From Chthonomonas calidirosea (GTDB lineage Bacteria > Armatimonadota > Fimbriimonadia > Fimbriimonadales > Fimbriimonadaceae), in contig CAMCWC010000003.1 of the NCBI GenBank assembly GCA_945882415.1, positions 124,001 through 188,000 on the forward strand: a DNA stretch of 64,000 bases. The letters are read 5' to 3'. The position numbers were made by a program, and so were the translations under genes. Under the pieces are notes generated by a model, which was not told the origin of the DNA, ran no database searches, and saw only the letters and a program-made list of their open reading frames with translations. Positions 41,489 to 49,625 of this stretch are shown one piece after another (the first letter of the stretch is position 1; each line of letters begins with the position of its first letter).

Positions 41489-42886
41489 TCAATTGCCAGC
41501 GGGCTGAAGCTCTATTGATGCATCCGCCCGCTGGCCACCCGCCCAAGCGGATACTTTGATCGTGCCTCCCGCGATGGCGCGAAGCATTCCGGTCTGATCA
41601 ATCCATCCGCCGGCCGATGCGCTCCAAAGCACGAAAGCGTTCGGAATCGTCTTGCCCGATGCATCGGAGGCAAACGCTTGCACGCCCGCCGCGGTCTTGA
41701 CCAACCGGACGGTCTTCACCGCGGGCCCGGTGGATTTGGGAATCTGAAACACGACACCGTTTGCAACGGCGCGCTCCGTTCCACCGCTTGGCCGATTCAC
41801 CGGCGATCCGCCAAGGGTGAGCGAGCTGCTGCCGCCACCATCCAGGTTCACGGCATCCACGCACTCTAACCGTTTCATGATCGCCGCTAGCTCGGCAAGC
41901 GAGGCGCCAACGCTGTGCTTGCTCCGGCCGTCTACCACTACCCACCAGACGTCGCCGTCCTTCGTCCGGCCGACGGCGGTTCTCGGGTGCCGCGTTGTGG
42001 AGAAGGCTTCCCCGAAGCCCTCTTCTGTCGCCGTGATCTTGGTTTCTCCTTTAAGGAGGAGATTCGGGCCACCACCAATCGCGTTAGGCGTTTTCGACCA
42101 GTCAAATCCGGTGCACTTGATCGAAATCGTGACGGCAGTGCCAGGCTTCAGGGCCGAAAGGTTCGGCGCTGCCGTGCCTTGCGCCGTCAACACGAGGCGA
42201 TCCGGGCCAACCGGAATGCTCGCAATGTCGGCCGAAATGGATTCGACCGTCGCAGAAATCTCTCCGTCCAACGGGAGCTTTGGCGTTGTCGTTTTTAGAA
42301 CGACCGAGGTACTTGGGGCGCGGACGAGCGCGACTCCGCCCATCGGCGAACTCAGTACGACCTGGTTCAAGCCCGTTTCCTCATTCACTCCGTTGATCCG
42401 AATCGGTGTTCCACCCGGAACCTTGAGCGAACCGGTGAACGCGACATTGCCGGTCGCAGATACCTCATCCCCCCACGCGAAAACTGCCCTCGTCCGACCC
42501 GGCGATGAAATCAACTCCCCTGCCGAACACATGAAACCGAGCGGATCGCCGGTGGATCGGTCTGCCGAGAACGGGAAGAAGTCGGCGTTGATCGCGCCAA
42601 AGGCGTCGTACTCGATCGTCATGCGGGTCATCGTTCCGCGGCCAACCGTTGCTGTCGAATCGAAAACGTTTTTACCGGGAAGCGCTGGGATGGCTCGGAC
42701 GCCCTCCGCCTTCGGGCTGATGCGAACCGCATGAACGGTCCTCGGCGCCTCCAGATCAACCTCCATTCGGTACATAAAGCCCTGCGCCAAGGTCTTTTCC
42801 CAAGATTGCTTGGTCGGCTGTGGCATCGACCCGATTCCGAGCAGACCTAGGAGTCCAAAAATGGTGAGGCTTCGGTTTAACTGCAT
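41489..42886 (-). CDS. Phosphodiester glycosidase (NAGPA/DUF2233) family protein
   Basis: 465-aa exported protein, signal MQLNRSLTIFGLLGLLGIGS. The C-terminal half has the NAGPA/phosphodiester glycosidase core: RTKDGDVWWVVVDGRSKHS, LAELAAIMKRLECVDAVNLDGGGSSSLTL (in parts) and RAVANGVVF; LDGGGSS is the signature. In animals the family uncovers mannose-6-phosphate; bacterial members cut sugar phosphodiesters, possibly teichoic-type or exopolymer bonds. A Gly/Ser-rich domain (APNLSALKPGTAVTI) precedes it. It overlaps the ldcA-like gene by 10 bases. Confidence 0.85.
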   Translation of the reverse strand: MQLNRSLTIFGLLGLLGIGSMPQPTKQSWEKTLAQGFMYRMEVDLEAPRTVHAVRISPKAEGVRAIPALPGKNVFDSTATVGRGTMTRMTIEYDAFGAINADFFPFSADRSTGDPLGFMCSAGELISSPGRTRAVFAWGDEVSATGNVAFTGSLKVPGGTPIRINGVNEETGLNQVVLSSPMGGVALVRAPSTSVVLKTTTPKLPLDGEISATVESISADIASIPVGPDRLVLTAQGTAAPNLSALKPGTAVTISIKCTGFDWSKTPNAIGGGPNLLLKGETKITATEEGFGEAFSTTRHPRTAVGRTKDGDVWWVVVDGRSKHSVGASLAELAAIMKRLECVDAVNLDGGGSSSLTLGGSPVNRPSGGTERAVANGVVFQIPKSTGPAVKTVRLVKTAAGVQAFASDASGKTIPNAFVLWSASAGGWIDQTGMLRAIAGGTIKVSAWAGGQRADASIELQPAGN

Positions 42887-43791
42887 AAGGCTTCTGTGTA
42901 TTCCAGACGACCTTCGTCGGCATTCAGCCGTGCCCGAATGCCAAGTGGCAACGAAAGTTGATTCTTTGCGTGGCCAAAGGGAAAGTCGATGATCATGGGG
43001 ATTCCGAGATCACCGAGGCGATCTGCAACAATGTCTCGCCACGGCTTGCCGCCGATGCCTTCATCCACCCGTTCATCCGTCCGAGTCATCTCACCAATCA
43101 CGATTCCGGCGGATTGCTGAATCTCGCCGGCATTGCAAAGGTGCGTGAGCATCGCGTCAATGCGATGTGGGTTCTCGTCGACGTCTTCGATGATCACGAT
43201 CTTGCCGGCGCAGTCAATGGTGTTCGGGGTCGAAAGGCTATCCGTAATCAGGCAAAGACAGCCGCCGGTGACCACCCCTTCGCTTTCTCCACCAACAACG
43301 CACGTGCCAACTGGAGCGGTTGTGGGAATTGGACTCGTACCCTTGAGAGAGGAAAGGAGCGACTCGTACACCCAAGGCTCTTTGGGATTGCTCAACGTAA
43401 TCGCCATCGGGCTGTGCAGGGTCGGCAATCCGCGCGCATTGAGCGCGAGATGCAGGCTCGTGATGTCGGAGAATCCGCAGAACAGCTTTCGGCTGGCCGC
43501 CATCATGTCTAGGTCCAGAAGGCTCAGCAATCGGGCCACGCCATATCCGCCACGCGTGCACATGATGCCTTGGATCGAAGGGTCCGAAAATGCCCACTCG
43601 AGATCGGCAGCACGTTGCGCATCGGTACCGGCCAGATAGTCGTCGCGATTGAAAGCGTTCGGCCCAATCACGGTTTTGTAGCCTTCAGTGGTCAACAGGT
43701 TGACCATGAACTCGATGGAGGCAGGGCTTAACGGCGAAGCGGGCGATACGAGTGCAATCGTATCGCCCGCTTTGAGCGCGGCGGGCTTCAT
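42877..43791 (-). CDS. LD-carboxypeptidase (S66, LdcA-like)
   Basis: 304-aa serine peptidase of the S66 family that trims the terminal D-Ala of tetrapeptide cell-wall fragments, or cleaves related substrates (MccF group). Catalytic Ser in FCGFSDITS, Glu in IIEDVDENPHRID and His in FPFGHAKNQ. The N-terminus has GDTIALVSPASPL and the conserved CTRGGYGVARLL. No signal peptide, so it is cytoplasmic. A 15-bp perfect inverted repeat lies within the first 60 bases of the gene. The phosphodiester glycosidase gene overlaps its 3' end by 10 bases. Confidence 0.9.
   Translation of the reverse strand: MKPAALKAGDTIALVSPASPLSPASIEFMVNLLTTEGYKTVIGPNAFNRDDYLAGTDAQRAADLEWAFSDPSIQGIMCTRGGYGVARLLSLLDLDMMAASRKLFCGFSDITSLHLALNARGLPTLHSPMAITLSNPKEPWVYESLLSSLKGTSPIPTTAPVGTCVVGGESEGVVTGGCLCLITDSLSTPNTIDCAGKIVIIEDVDENPHRIDAMLTHLCNAGEIQQSAGIVIGEMTRTDERVDEGIGGKPWRDIVADRLGDLGIPMIIDFPFGHAKNQLSLPLGIRARLNADEGRLEYTEALCS
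43737..43772 (-). repeat. 15-bp perfect inverted repeat in early ldcA-like coding sequence
   Basis: AAGCGGGCGATACGA (43737-43751) and TCGTATCGCCCGCTT (43758-43772) are exact inverse complements with a 6-base loop (GTGCAA). In the mRNA the hairpin begins about 19 bases after the start codon. It encodes part of the conserved AGDTIALVSPA segment. No T-run follows, so it is not a simple terminator. Confidence 0.9.
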
Positions 43792-43825
43792 TAGATATGA
43801 AGTATGCCCGCTGGAATGTTAAGAA

Positions 43826-44530
43826 TCAGAGGTCTTCGAGGCCGCCGAGGAATGCATCTCGAATGATGCTGAGAATCGCCTCTCGATCGGCGATGTCCCA
43901 GGTCTTCCATTCGGAGACGAAAGTGGATCGCTTGTCGGCGTCCAGCTCCATCACGAGGATCGCTTCGGCGTTCTTGTAGCCAAAGTTGTCGTATCCGGTC
44001 TTCGCCTTCTTTTCAAGGGCGGCAACGACGCGTCGAAACTCGCCTGCGCTAGTGGCCGACATCTTACTGGCAAGGTTATCGACGATCACGTGCTCGACAA
44101 CTCGGTTTGTGCCAGCGGGCTTGCCGCCGGTCGCCATCATGTTGGCATCGCTAAATCGACCTAAGGTCTGGCCCATGGAACCGGAATCGTCGATACCGGA
44201 AAGATAAGCATCTCGAACTAAAATCGCAATGGATTCTCGGTCGAACGAACCAGCGGACCCTCGAATCGATTCGATGTTCTGTCGATCCGAACCATCGACG
44301 CCTTGCATCAGAAGATCCCAAGCTGCCGGGAGCGAGAACGAGGTTTTGTTCTCGCGGCCAGCGGTTTCTACGGCTCCAAGACCCTTGATGAGCGATCGAC
44401 CTTGATCTGCATTCAACCGGGAAAGGATGCTGACGATTGCGCCGACTTCCGATCGACTGGTCTGCGCCATCGCCATGGGCACCATAACCATAAGCCCAAC
44501 GGCCAAAACTGCTTTACGAGCGTAATTCAT
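43826..44530 (-). CDS. Secreted protein of unknown function
   Basis: 234-aa exported protein, signal MNYARKAVLAVGLMVMVPMAMAQ. The mature part is largely helical and polar, with two similar helical blocks: ESIAILVRDAYLSGID near the middle and EAILSIIRDAFLGGLEDL at the C-terminus. There is no Cys. It may be a tandem duplication. AAAGGAG just upstream gives a strong ribosome binding site, part of which is held in a 12-bp hairpin (44540-44570). Expression may be post-transcriptionally controlled (inference). Confidence 0.72.
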   Translation of the reverse strand: MNYARKAVLAVGLMVMVPMAMAQTSRSEVGAIVSILSRLNADQGRSLIKGLGAVETAGRENKTSFSLPAAWDLLMQGVDGSDRQNIESIRGSAGSFDRESIAILVRDAYLSGIDDSGSMGQTLGRFSDANMMATGGKPAGTNRVVEHVIVDNLASKMSATSAGEFRRVVAALEKKAKTGYDNFGYKNAEAILVMELDADKRSTFVSEWKTWDIADREAILSIIRDAFLGGLEDL

Positions 44531-44539
44531 TTCAATCTC

Positions 44540-44570
44540 CTTTAAAGGGGGACAAACTCCCCCCTTAAAG
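44540..44570 (-). promoter_or_regulatory. Leader hairpin partly covering the ribosome binding site
   Basis: On the minus-strand RNA, CUUUAAGGGGGG pairs with CCCCCUUUAAAG (12 bp with one G-U) around a 7-base loop. The stem contains the AAAG of the AAAGGAG ribosome binding site of the secreted-protein gene, leaving only GAG exposed. Melting the hairpin would expose the site. Confidence 0.6.
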
Positions 44571-44609
44571 TATTAGACCCGTAATGGTAGTTTTTATAGC
44601 CGAAACAGC

Positions 44610-44664
44610 GGCTTTTGTATCAAAAAAGCCAAAGAGGAAATATAGGTAACGCTTTCGCGTTACC
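44610..44664 (-). terminator. Probable terminator downstream of jag
   Basis: Just after the jag stop (44670) is an 8-bp stem GGTAACGC/GCGTTACC (44645-44652 with 44657-44664), with a GAAA tetraloop on the minus strand and then TATATTTCC. A second weaker stem GGCTTTT/AAAAGCC (44610-44616, 44624-44630) follows 14 bases later. The T-tract is poor, so confidence is moderate. Confidence 0.55.
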
Positions 44665-44669
44665 GTTTA

Positions 44670-45539
44670 TTATTCGGCTGGGCCGATAACGACTCGTCGG
44701 TTAGGCTCTTCGCCTTCCGAGTAAGTCGTGATGCCAGGAATGTCCTGGAGGGCCTTGTGGACAATTCGTCGCTCAAACGCTGGCAGCGCATCAAGCACGG
44801 CTTCCTCACCGCGCTCAAGAACCTGAGCGGCGATTTCGGCAGCCTGCTTCGTAAGCTTCTCTTCGCGTCGTCGTCGCCAGTCGTTGCACTCAACCGTAGC
44901 GCGAACGCCACGCTGGAACTTGCGGCCGCCAATAATGTTGACCAAGTACTGAAGCGAGTTCAGCACTTCACCGTGCTTGCCAACGAGGTAGGACGAGTCC
45001 TTACCGTCGAGAGACAAGTTAACGTAGCGTCCCTGGAGCGAGCTAATCTGCGCTTCGATCGTAAGGCCAGAGTTGGCAAGAAGGCCGTTGACTAGAGCGA
45101 GGTAATCCGCTCCATCGGTTTCGGTGGCTTCAACTTCTTCGGACTCGGTGGCTTCGCTAGCCTCGACGGTTTCCGAAACTTCGGCAACCTTTGGTTCGGC
45201 AGCCTTTTCGGTCTTGCGTCGTCCTCTGGCTGGGGCAGCTGGAGCTTCTGGCTCCGCTTCTACGACGGGCTCAGCTTCAACCTCGGCAGGCTCTGCCTTG
45301 GCGGTTCGGCCTCGTCCAGCTTTCGGCTTGGCTTCTGCCTTCGCGGCCGGTGAGGCAGCCGGAGCGGCTTCTGGCTCAGCAATGACTTCGGCAAGGACGC
45401 GATAGTTGACTTTGCCGAACAGGCCCTTGGTTTCCTCAAGGACCTTTACGGTAACGCGACTAGCGTCAACTCCGAGCTTGTCAGCGGCAGTTTTCTTTGC
45501 ATCCTCAACGGAGCGGGCGGTCAGTTCGATAGCGGACAT
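44670..45539 (-). CDS. jag: Jag/KhpB RNA-binding protein (Jag-N, KH, R3H)
   Basis: 289-aa RNA-binding protein. Jag-N at residues 1-52 (SVEDAKKTAADKLGVDASRV, KGLFGKVNYRV). A long Ala/Glu/Pro-rich linker spans about 53-145 (EAAPAASPAAKAEAKPKAGR). A KH domain near 165-215 contains the GxxG-type YLVGKHGEVLNSLQYLVN, followed by R3H (LPAFERRIVHKALQDIPGI). KhpB works with KhpA in RNA metabolism and division in other bacteria. It is the last gene of the rpmH-rnpA-yidD-yidC-jag block. Confidence 0.93.
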   Translation of the reverse strand: MSAIELTARSVEDAKKTAADKLGVDASRVTVKVLEETKGLFGKVNYRVLAEVIAEPEAAPAASPAAKAEAKPKAGRGRTAKAEPAEVEAEPVVEAEPEAPAAPARGRRKTEKAAEPKVAEVSETVEASEATESEEVEATETDGADYLALVNGLLANSGLTIEAQISSLQGRYVNLSLDGKDSSYLVGKHGEVLNSLQYLVNIIGGRKFQRGVRATVECNDWRRRREEKLTKQAAEIAAQVLERGEEAVLDALPAFERRIVHKALQDIPGITTYSEGEEPNRRVVIGPAE

Positions 45540-45577
45540 TTAATCTCAGTAATGTACCTTGCGATTGCGCAAGATGA

Positions 45578-47008
45578 TCATTTTCGTTTTTTGGGTTTGT
45601 GCTTTGCCGGGGTACCGGTTTTGCCAGATCCAGGGGTGATTGTGGGGGAGTTACTCGATCCAGGCGTGGGGTTTGCCCCCTGCTGTGCTTGAGCTTCCAG
45701 CATCATGTCTTGAATTCGTTTTTGCCATTTCGAGCCGAATCCGGTTGGGTACGTTCCGCCCGCCGCCGTGTTCACACGCTGCAACGGAGGCAGCGGCAAA
45801 TTGTAGGCTCGGAGCGATTGGAGCGTGCTCAAAATGAGCAAGAAAATCCAGTAAAGGACGAAGGCACCCGGCACCGGGAACCAGCCAAAGAACATCGTGA
45901 CCGTGAAGAAGATCGCGATACCAATGCCCATGACGCGCTGCTGCTTGGCGGTGCTCGGATCGTTCACCGGCTGCAACAGGGTCGAGATCACCATCATAAC
46001 GCCGTAAATGATGATCAGCAGCGGATCGAGTTGCCCCATGTTCGGTGCGACGAATCCGGGCGGGAATGCTTTTGCGGTGTTTGGGTTCACCCAAAGGAAC
46101 GTGCCGTTCTGAAACTCGAACTGGAACAGCAACATGCACTGGTAAACGGTGAGGAATAACGGCAGCTGAACGAGCGCCGGGAAACATCCGGCCATCGGGT
46201 TGACCCCGTACTCGCTGTAGAGCTCCATGGTCTTTCGCTGCTGCTCCTGTGGATCCTTGAACTTCTCCTTGATCTCAGCAACGAGCGGGGCCAACTGCAT
46301 CATCTGGCGGCCAAACATCAACTGCTTTTGTGCGAGTGGCCAGACAATGGATCGCACAATCAGAGCAAGCAGGAATGCCGCGATCGCGTAGCTGTTCGGG
46401 TTCGATTTACCGCCGACAAGGTTCACGAGGAACTCGATAAACGCATATCCGCCGGGGATGGCGCCCCAAATTAGGTCCGTTTTACCGCGGGCAGAAATAA
46501 CTTCAACCGTTCGCTTGTAAAGGTCTCGGCCGGTCCACTCTTTCCATCCGAAACGAGTGTCTGCCGTGACGTCGGCCACGGGAATGGCGGTGTTCCATTT
46601 CGGATCATCCAGCAACCGGGTTTCGTACGGAAGAAGCAGGTGGTAGGCGTTTCGGACTCGACCGGTATCGTTTCGGGCGAGGCCTGCCTTAAGCTGCGTG
46701 TCCGCAACCAGAACCGTAGCCGTGAGCTTTTCCGCGTCTGCCTCGGCTGGCGTCATCGTCTTCTTGGCGACTTGCTCGTCCAGCATGCGCTGATAAACGC
46801 CCTGCAAACGTTGTGCTGTGACGTCGTACTGCTTCGCGTTAGATTCAACGAGGGCATCTTTGACTTCGCTGGCCGTGGTCAGCTTTTTGCCAAAGAACTC
46901 GGTCTCGTTCGTTTTGTTCTGTGGGAAGAGGAGCTGGAAGCCAAAGAACACCAGCGTCACAATGAGGAGCGTCTGGATAAAGTTGTTACGCGGTGTAGGT
47001 TGAGACAT
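45578..47008 (-). CDS. yidC: Membrane protein insertase YidC
   Basis: 476-aa Oxa1/YidC/Alb3 insertase. An N-terminal anchor (LLIVTLVFFGFQLLF) precedes a soluble region of about 170 residues that is shorter than the E. coli P1 domain. The insertase core has five hydrophobic segments with the groove Arg in LIVRSIVWPL, the coiled loop QEQQRKTMELYSEYGVNP, MAGCFPALVQLPLFLTVYQ and the late FFTVTMFFGWFPVPGAFVLY. The tail is basic (KPKKRK), as expected for ribosome contact. Immediate neighbours yidD and jag fit the usual cluster. Confidence 0.95.
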   Translation of the reverse strand: MSQPTPRNNFIQTLLIVTLVFFGFQLLFPQNKTNETEFFGKKLTTASEVKDALVESNAKQYDVTAQRLQGVYQRMLDEQVAKKTMTPAEADAEKLTATVLVADTQLKAGLARNDTGRVRNAYHLLLPYETRLLDDPKWNTAIPVADVTADTRFGWKEWTGRDLYKRTVEVISARGKTDLIWGAIPGGYAFIEFLVNLVGGKSNPNSYAIAAFLLALIVRSIVWPLAQKQLMFGRQMMQLAPLVAEIKEKFKDPQEQQRKTMELYSEYGVNPMAGCFPALVQLPLFLTVYQCMLLFQFEFQNGTFLWVNPNTAKAFPPGFVAPNMGQLDPLLIIIYGVMMVISTLLQPVNDPSTAKQQRVMGIGIAIFFTVTMFFGWFPVPGAFVLYWIFLLILSTLQSLRAYNLPLPPLQRVNTAAGGTYPTGFGSKWQKRIQDMMLEAQAQQGANPTPGSSNSPTITPGSGKTGTPAKHKPKKRK

Positions 47009-47059
47009 CTCGAAATCGGCGGTTATTATTGTGATTCAAACGCGGCGGTGCTTGGGCGT

Positions 47060-47275
47060 TTATGGGACCGGATCGTGACCGCCCGGTCGAAAAGGATGAC
47101 AGCGTGCAATTCGCTTAAGCCCCATCCAACTCCCTCGGACCAACCCGTACTTCTCAATCGCTTGGCGCGCGTAGCTTGAGCAACTTGGCGTGTACCGACA
47201 ACTCGGCGGCAACCAAGCAAAGCCCTTTTTGTAGCAATCGATCAAGAAGATTCCGATTTTTCGACCGGCGTCCAT
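47060..47275 (-). CDS. yidD: Membrane insertion efficiency factor YidD
   Basis: 71-aa YidD-type protein with the full signature: [20 protein letters not shown], the [13 protein letters not shown] run and [20 protein letters not shown]. The ATG at 47275 gives [18 protein letters not shown]; it lies inside the rnpA 3' end (34-base overlap). A longer reading from 47368 is only the shadow of rnpA. YidD assists YidC-dependent insertion. Confidence 0.92.
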   Translation of the reverse strand: MDAGRKIGIFLIDCYKKGFAWLPPSCRYTPSCSSYARQAIEKYGLVRGSWMGLKRIARCHPFRPGGHDPVP

Positions 47276-47583
47276 GGGGAGGTTTCGAACAATTGGCGGA
47301 TATCGGCTTGGATTTCCGCAAACGAGGCATTCGAGGCTCGCTCTGATACCAATACGATAAAGTCCCACTCGGGATTCGACTGTGCGACGAATGGCCGCAC
47401 GATCTCGCGAATTTGGCGCTTTACGTGGTTGCGTTGCGGCTTCCCGCCAAGCTTCTTCGAGGTCGCAATCCCCACAAGTCCCGTGCCCGGAAGCACGTGA
47501 AAACGGACGAAAGCACCCGAATGCCTTCGTCCGTCTCGATAAACGGTCTCAAAACGCGCTTTCGCAGGTCCCTTTACGCGGAT
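47242..47583 (-). CDS. rnpA: Ribonuclease P protein component, unusual start
   Basis: Protein subunit of RNase P, which matures tRNA 5' ends. The core is clear: [20 protein letters not shown] followed by [11 protein letters not shown] (RNR box). The first canonical start is a GTG at 47496, but this would remove the conserved N-terminal helix and strands. The open frame continues upstream as [20 protein letters not shown], which aligns with the normal RnpA N-terminus, with no ATG, GTG or TTG until a stop at 47686-47688. The coordinates given assume an ATC start at 47583, overlapping the rpmH 3' end by 10 bases; the true start is unproven. The 3' end overlaps yidD. Confidence 0.75.
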   Translation of the reverse strand: MRVKGPAKARFETVYRDGRRHSGAFVRFHVLPGTGLVGIATSKKLGGKPQRNHVKRQIREIVRPFVAQSNPEWDFIVLVSERASNASFAEIQADIRQLFETSPWTPVEKSESS

Positions 47584-47708
47584 ATGCGGTGGCGACCCTT
47601 GACTCGACGGCGCTTCAGAACGTTCTGGCCGTCTGTCGTGCGCATGCGGACACGAAAACCGTGAGTGGTTTGTCGCTTCCGATTGTTAGGTTGAAATGTA
47701 CGCTTCAT
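47574..47708 (-). CDS. rpmH: 50S ribosomal protein L34
   Basis: 44-aa L34, translated by hand: it begins [20 protein letters not shown] and ends [24 protein letters not shown], matching the universal [11 protein letters not shown]...HGF..RM.T..G..VLK.RR.KGR pattern. ATG at 47706-47708, TAA at 47574-47576. Its last bases overlap the proposed rnpA start. It heads the rpmH-rnpA-yidD-yidC-jag block. Confidence 0.97.
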   Translation of the reverse strand: MKRTFQPNNRKRQTTHGFRVRMRTTDGQNVLKRRRVKGRHRISA

Positions 47709-47832
47709 AGCAATCTACTCTCGCAGGCGCATCGCGCCCTCGAATGAACTGAGAATGATACCAGATCGGAATGGCAGATTCAACGGCGTTCCGTTTAGAG
47801 CCTAGCCGAGACTTATCGGCTCCCTCGCGGAT

Positions 47833-48192
47833 CTAGCCCAGTTTCATCATCGAAGCAAACTTCAGCGCCGACTGTAAAGTCCGAATTGCCGTTGAATCCA
47901 ACCCAAACATCTTTGAAGTTTCATCCGAACCTAGCAATGCCAGCAAGTTAATGTGCTGACGAAGGGCCCACAACTCTTTCGCCAATCGGACTTGCTCCGA
48001 CTTTTCCAGCGCATCCCAGCCGCGTTCGAGACGACGGGCGCTGGCTTGCAGCCGAATTCGTACCGACTTGGCCTCGGCGTTCGCTTGTCGGCTCCAGTTC
48101 TTCCAAGACCGTTGAATTTGCGATAAGTCAGGCTGGGCAAAGGCCGAGCTTGCCAACATCATCGCGATCAATCCGGTAACAACTGTTTTCAT
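47833..48192 (-). CDS. Small secreted protein, unknown function
   Basis: 119-aa exported protein with signal MKTVVTGLIAMMLASSAFAQ. The mature part is helical, basic and Leu-rich (SVRIRLQASARRLERGWDAL, LAKELWALRQHINLL) with no Cys. No family recognised. It starts 2 bases after the leuC stop on the same strand, so it may be cotranscribed with leuC, and precedes rpmH by about 124 bases. Confidence 0.62.
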   Translation of the reverse strand: MKTVVTGLIAMMLASSAFAQPDLSQIQRSWKNWSRQANAEAKSVRIRLQASARRLERGWDALEKSEQVRLAKELWALRQHINLLALLGSDETSKMFGLDSTAIRTLQSALKFASMMKLG

Positions 48193-48194
48193 CT

Positions 48195-49583
48195 CTAGCC
48201 CAAATACTCACGAGGATCGGCCAGCTTGCCTTTGATCGCGGTCGCGGCAGCGGTGATGGGCGAAACCAAGTGCGTCCGCGAGCCGGGACCCTGGCGGCCT
48301 TCGTATGGTCGATTGCTCGTCGAAGCGCTTCGCTCTCCTGGTCGGAGAATGTCGCCGTTCATGCCGAGGCACATGGAGCAGCCGGCGAAGTGCCACTCAA
48401 AACCTGCGTTGGTGAACACGTGTTGGAGCCCTTCTTGTTCGGCCAGTTTCTTCACCGCTTCACTTCCTGGAACCACCATTGCGCGCACTCCCGACGCCAC
48501 CTTTCGGCCACGCACCAATGCGGCAGCCTCCCGAAGGTCCTCTATTCGCGAGTTTGTGCAAGAGCCGATGAACACCGTATTAATATCCAACTCCGCCATT
48601 GCGACTCCCGGCTTTAGACCCATATAGCGCTGCGCGCGTTCCTCGGCTGCGTCCTTCGGATCGGGTACGGCCTCGTTGATGTCCACCGTCATGGCTGGGG
48701 TTGTGCCCCAACTCACTTGTGGTGAAAGCGCGGTCGCATCAAGCGCCTCGGTTCGATCAAAAGTCGCGCCCAGATCTGATTGGAGCCCAGCGACTTGAGC
48801 GACAAGCGCTTCAAACGCCGCACCTTTCGGCGCAAACGGACGGTCCTCCGCTGAGATGAATTCTAGCGTCGTCGCATCCGGTGCAATCATCCCGGCACGG
48901 GCACCCATTTCGATGCTCATGTTGCAAATCGTCATGCGCCCGCTCATTGAGAGCGCCTCGATTGTGTCGCCGCGATACTCGACAACGTAGCCCGTTCCGC
49001 CGCTTGCTCCGAGCTTTCGGATGATAGCGAGAATGATGTCCTTGGCCGTCACCCCAGTCGGAAGCGCACCCGATACATGAATTCCGAGGCTCTTCGGTTT
49101 CGTCGGCGCTCGCAGAGTCTGCGTCGCCAAGACATGTTCAACTTCGCTGGTGCCAATACCAAACGCTAAAGCACCGAACGCTCCGTGCGTGCTCGTGTGG
49201 CTGTCTCCGCAAACGATAGTCAGGCCCGGCAGCGTGATGCCGAGCTGGGGCCCGATGACGTGAACGATGCCCTGTCGGTCTTCTTTATAGCCAAAGAGCG
49301 GAATCCCGAACTCTTTGGTGTTTCGCGCGAGGGCGGCAAGCTGCTTTCCGCTCACCGTCGATTCGTCAATGGGTCGGCCGTCGGTTGGCACGTTATGGTC
49401 AACCGTGGCAAAAGTTAAATCGGTCCGGCGCACCATCCGGCCGTGCTCCCGAAGACCATCAAACGCCTGCGGCGAGGTGACTTCGTGCACCAAATGGCGG
49501 TCAATGTAGAGCAGAACGCCTCCGTCGGGCAGCTCCGATACCACGTGCTGATCCCAAACTTTGTCGAAAAGCGTCTTCGCCAT
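48195..49583 (-). CDS. leuC: 3-isopropylmalate dehydratase large subunit
   Basis: [4Fe-4S] hydro-lyase of leucine biosynthesis, 462 aa. Start ATG at 49583 gives [15 protein letters not shown]; the 79 extra residues in frame upstream are not family sequence. Key blocks: [41 protein letters not shown], the cluster ligands [14 protein letters not shown] and [11 protein letters not shown], and [16 protein letters not shown]. The small subunit leuD is not adjacent in this window. Confidence 0.95.
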   Translation of the reverse strand: MAKTLFDKVWDQHVVSELPDGGVLLYIDRHLVHEVTSPQAFDGLREHGRMVRRTDLTFATVDHNVPTDGRPIDESTVSGKQLAALARNTKEFGIPLFGYKEDRQGIVHVIGPQLGITLPGLTIVCGDSHTSTHGAFGALAFGIGTSEVEHVLATQTLRAPTKPKSLGIHVSGALPTGVTAKDIILAIIRKLGASGGTGYVVEYRGDTIEALSMSGRMTICNMSIEMGARAGMIAPDATTLEFISAEDRPFAPKGAAFEALVAQVAGLQSDLGATFDRTEALDATALSPQVSWGTTPAMTVDINEAVPDPKDAAEERAQRYMGLKPGVAMAELDINTVFIGSCTNSRIEDLREAAALVRGRKVASGVRAMVVPGSEAVKKLAEQEGLQHVFTNAGFEWHFAGCSMCLGMNGDILRPGERSASTSNRPYEGRQGPGSRTHLVSPITAAATAIKGKLADPREYLG

Positions 49584-49625
49584 GCCCAGATTGTAATCAA
49601 GATCGTCGCTATACTTCTCAAGGTT

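Noticed and set aside
41817-42734. 305-codon plus-strand frame over the phosphodiester glycosidase
   Set aside because: The minus-strand gene has a signal peptide and the LDGGGSS motif; the plus-strand reading has none.
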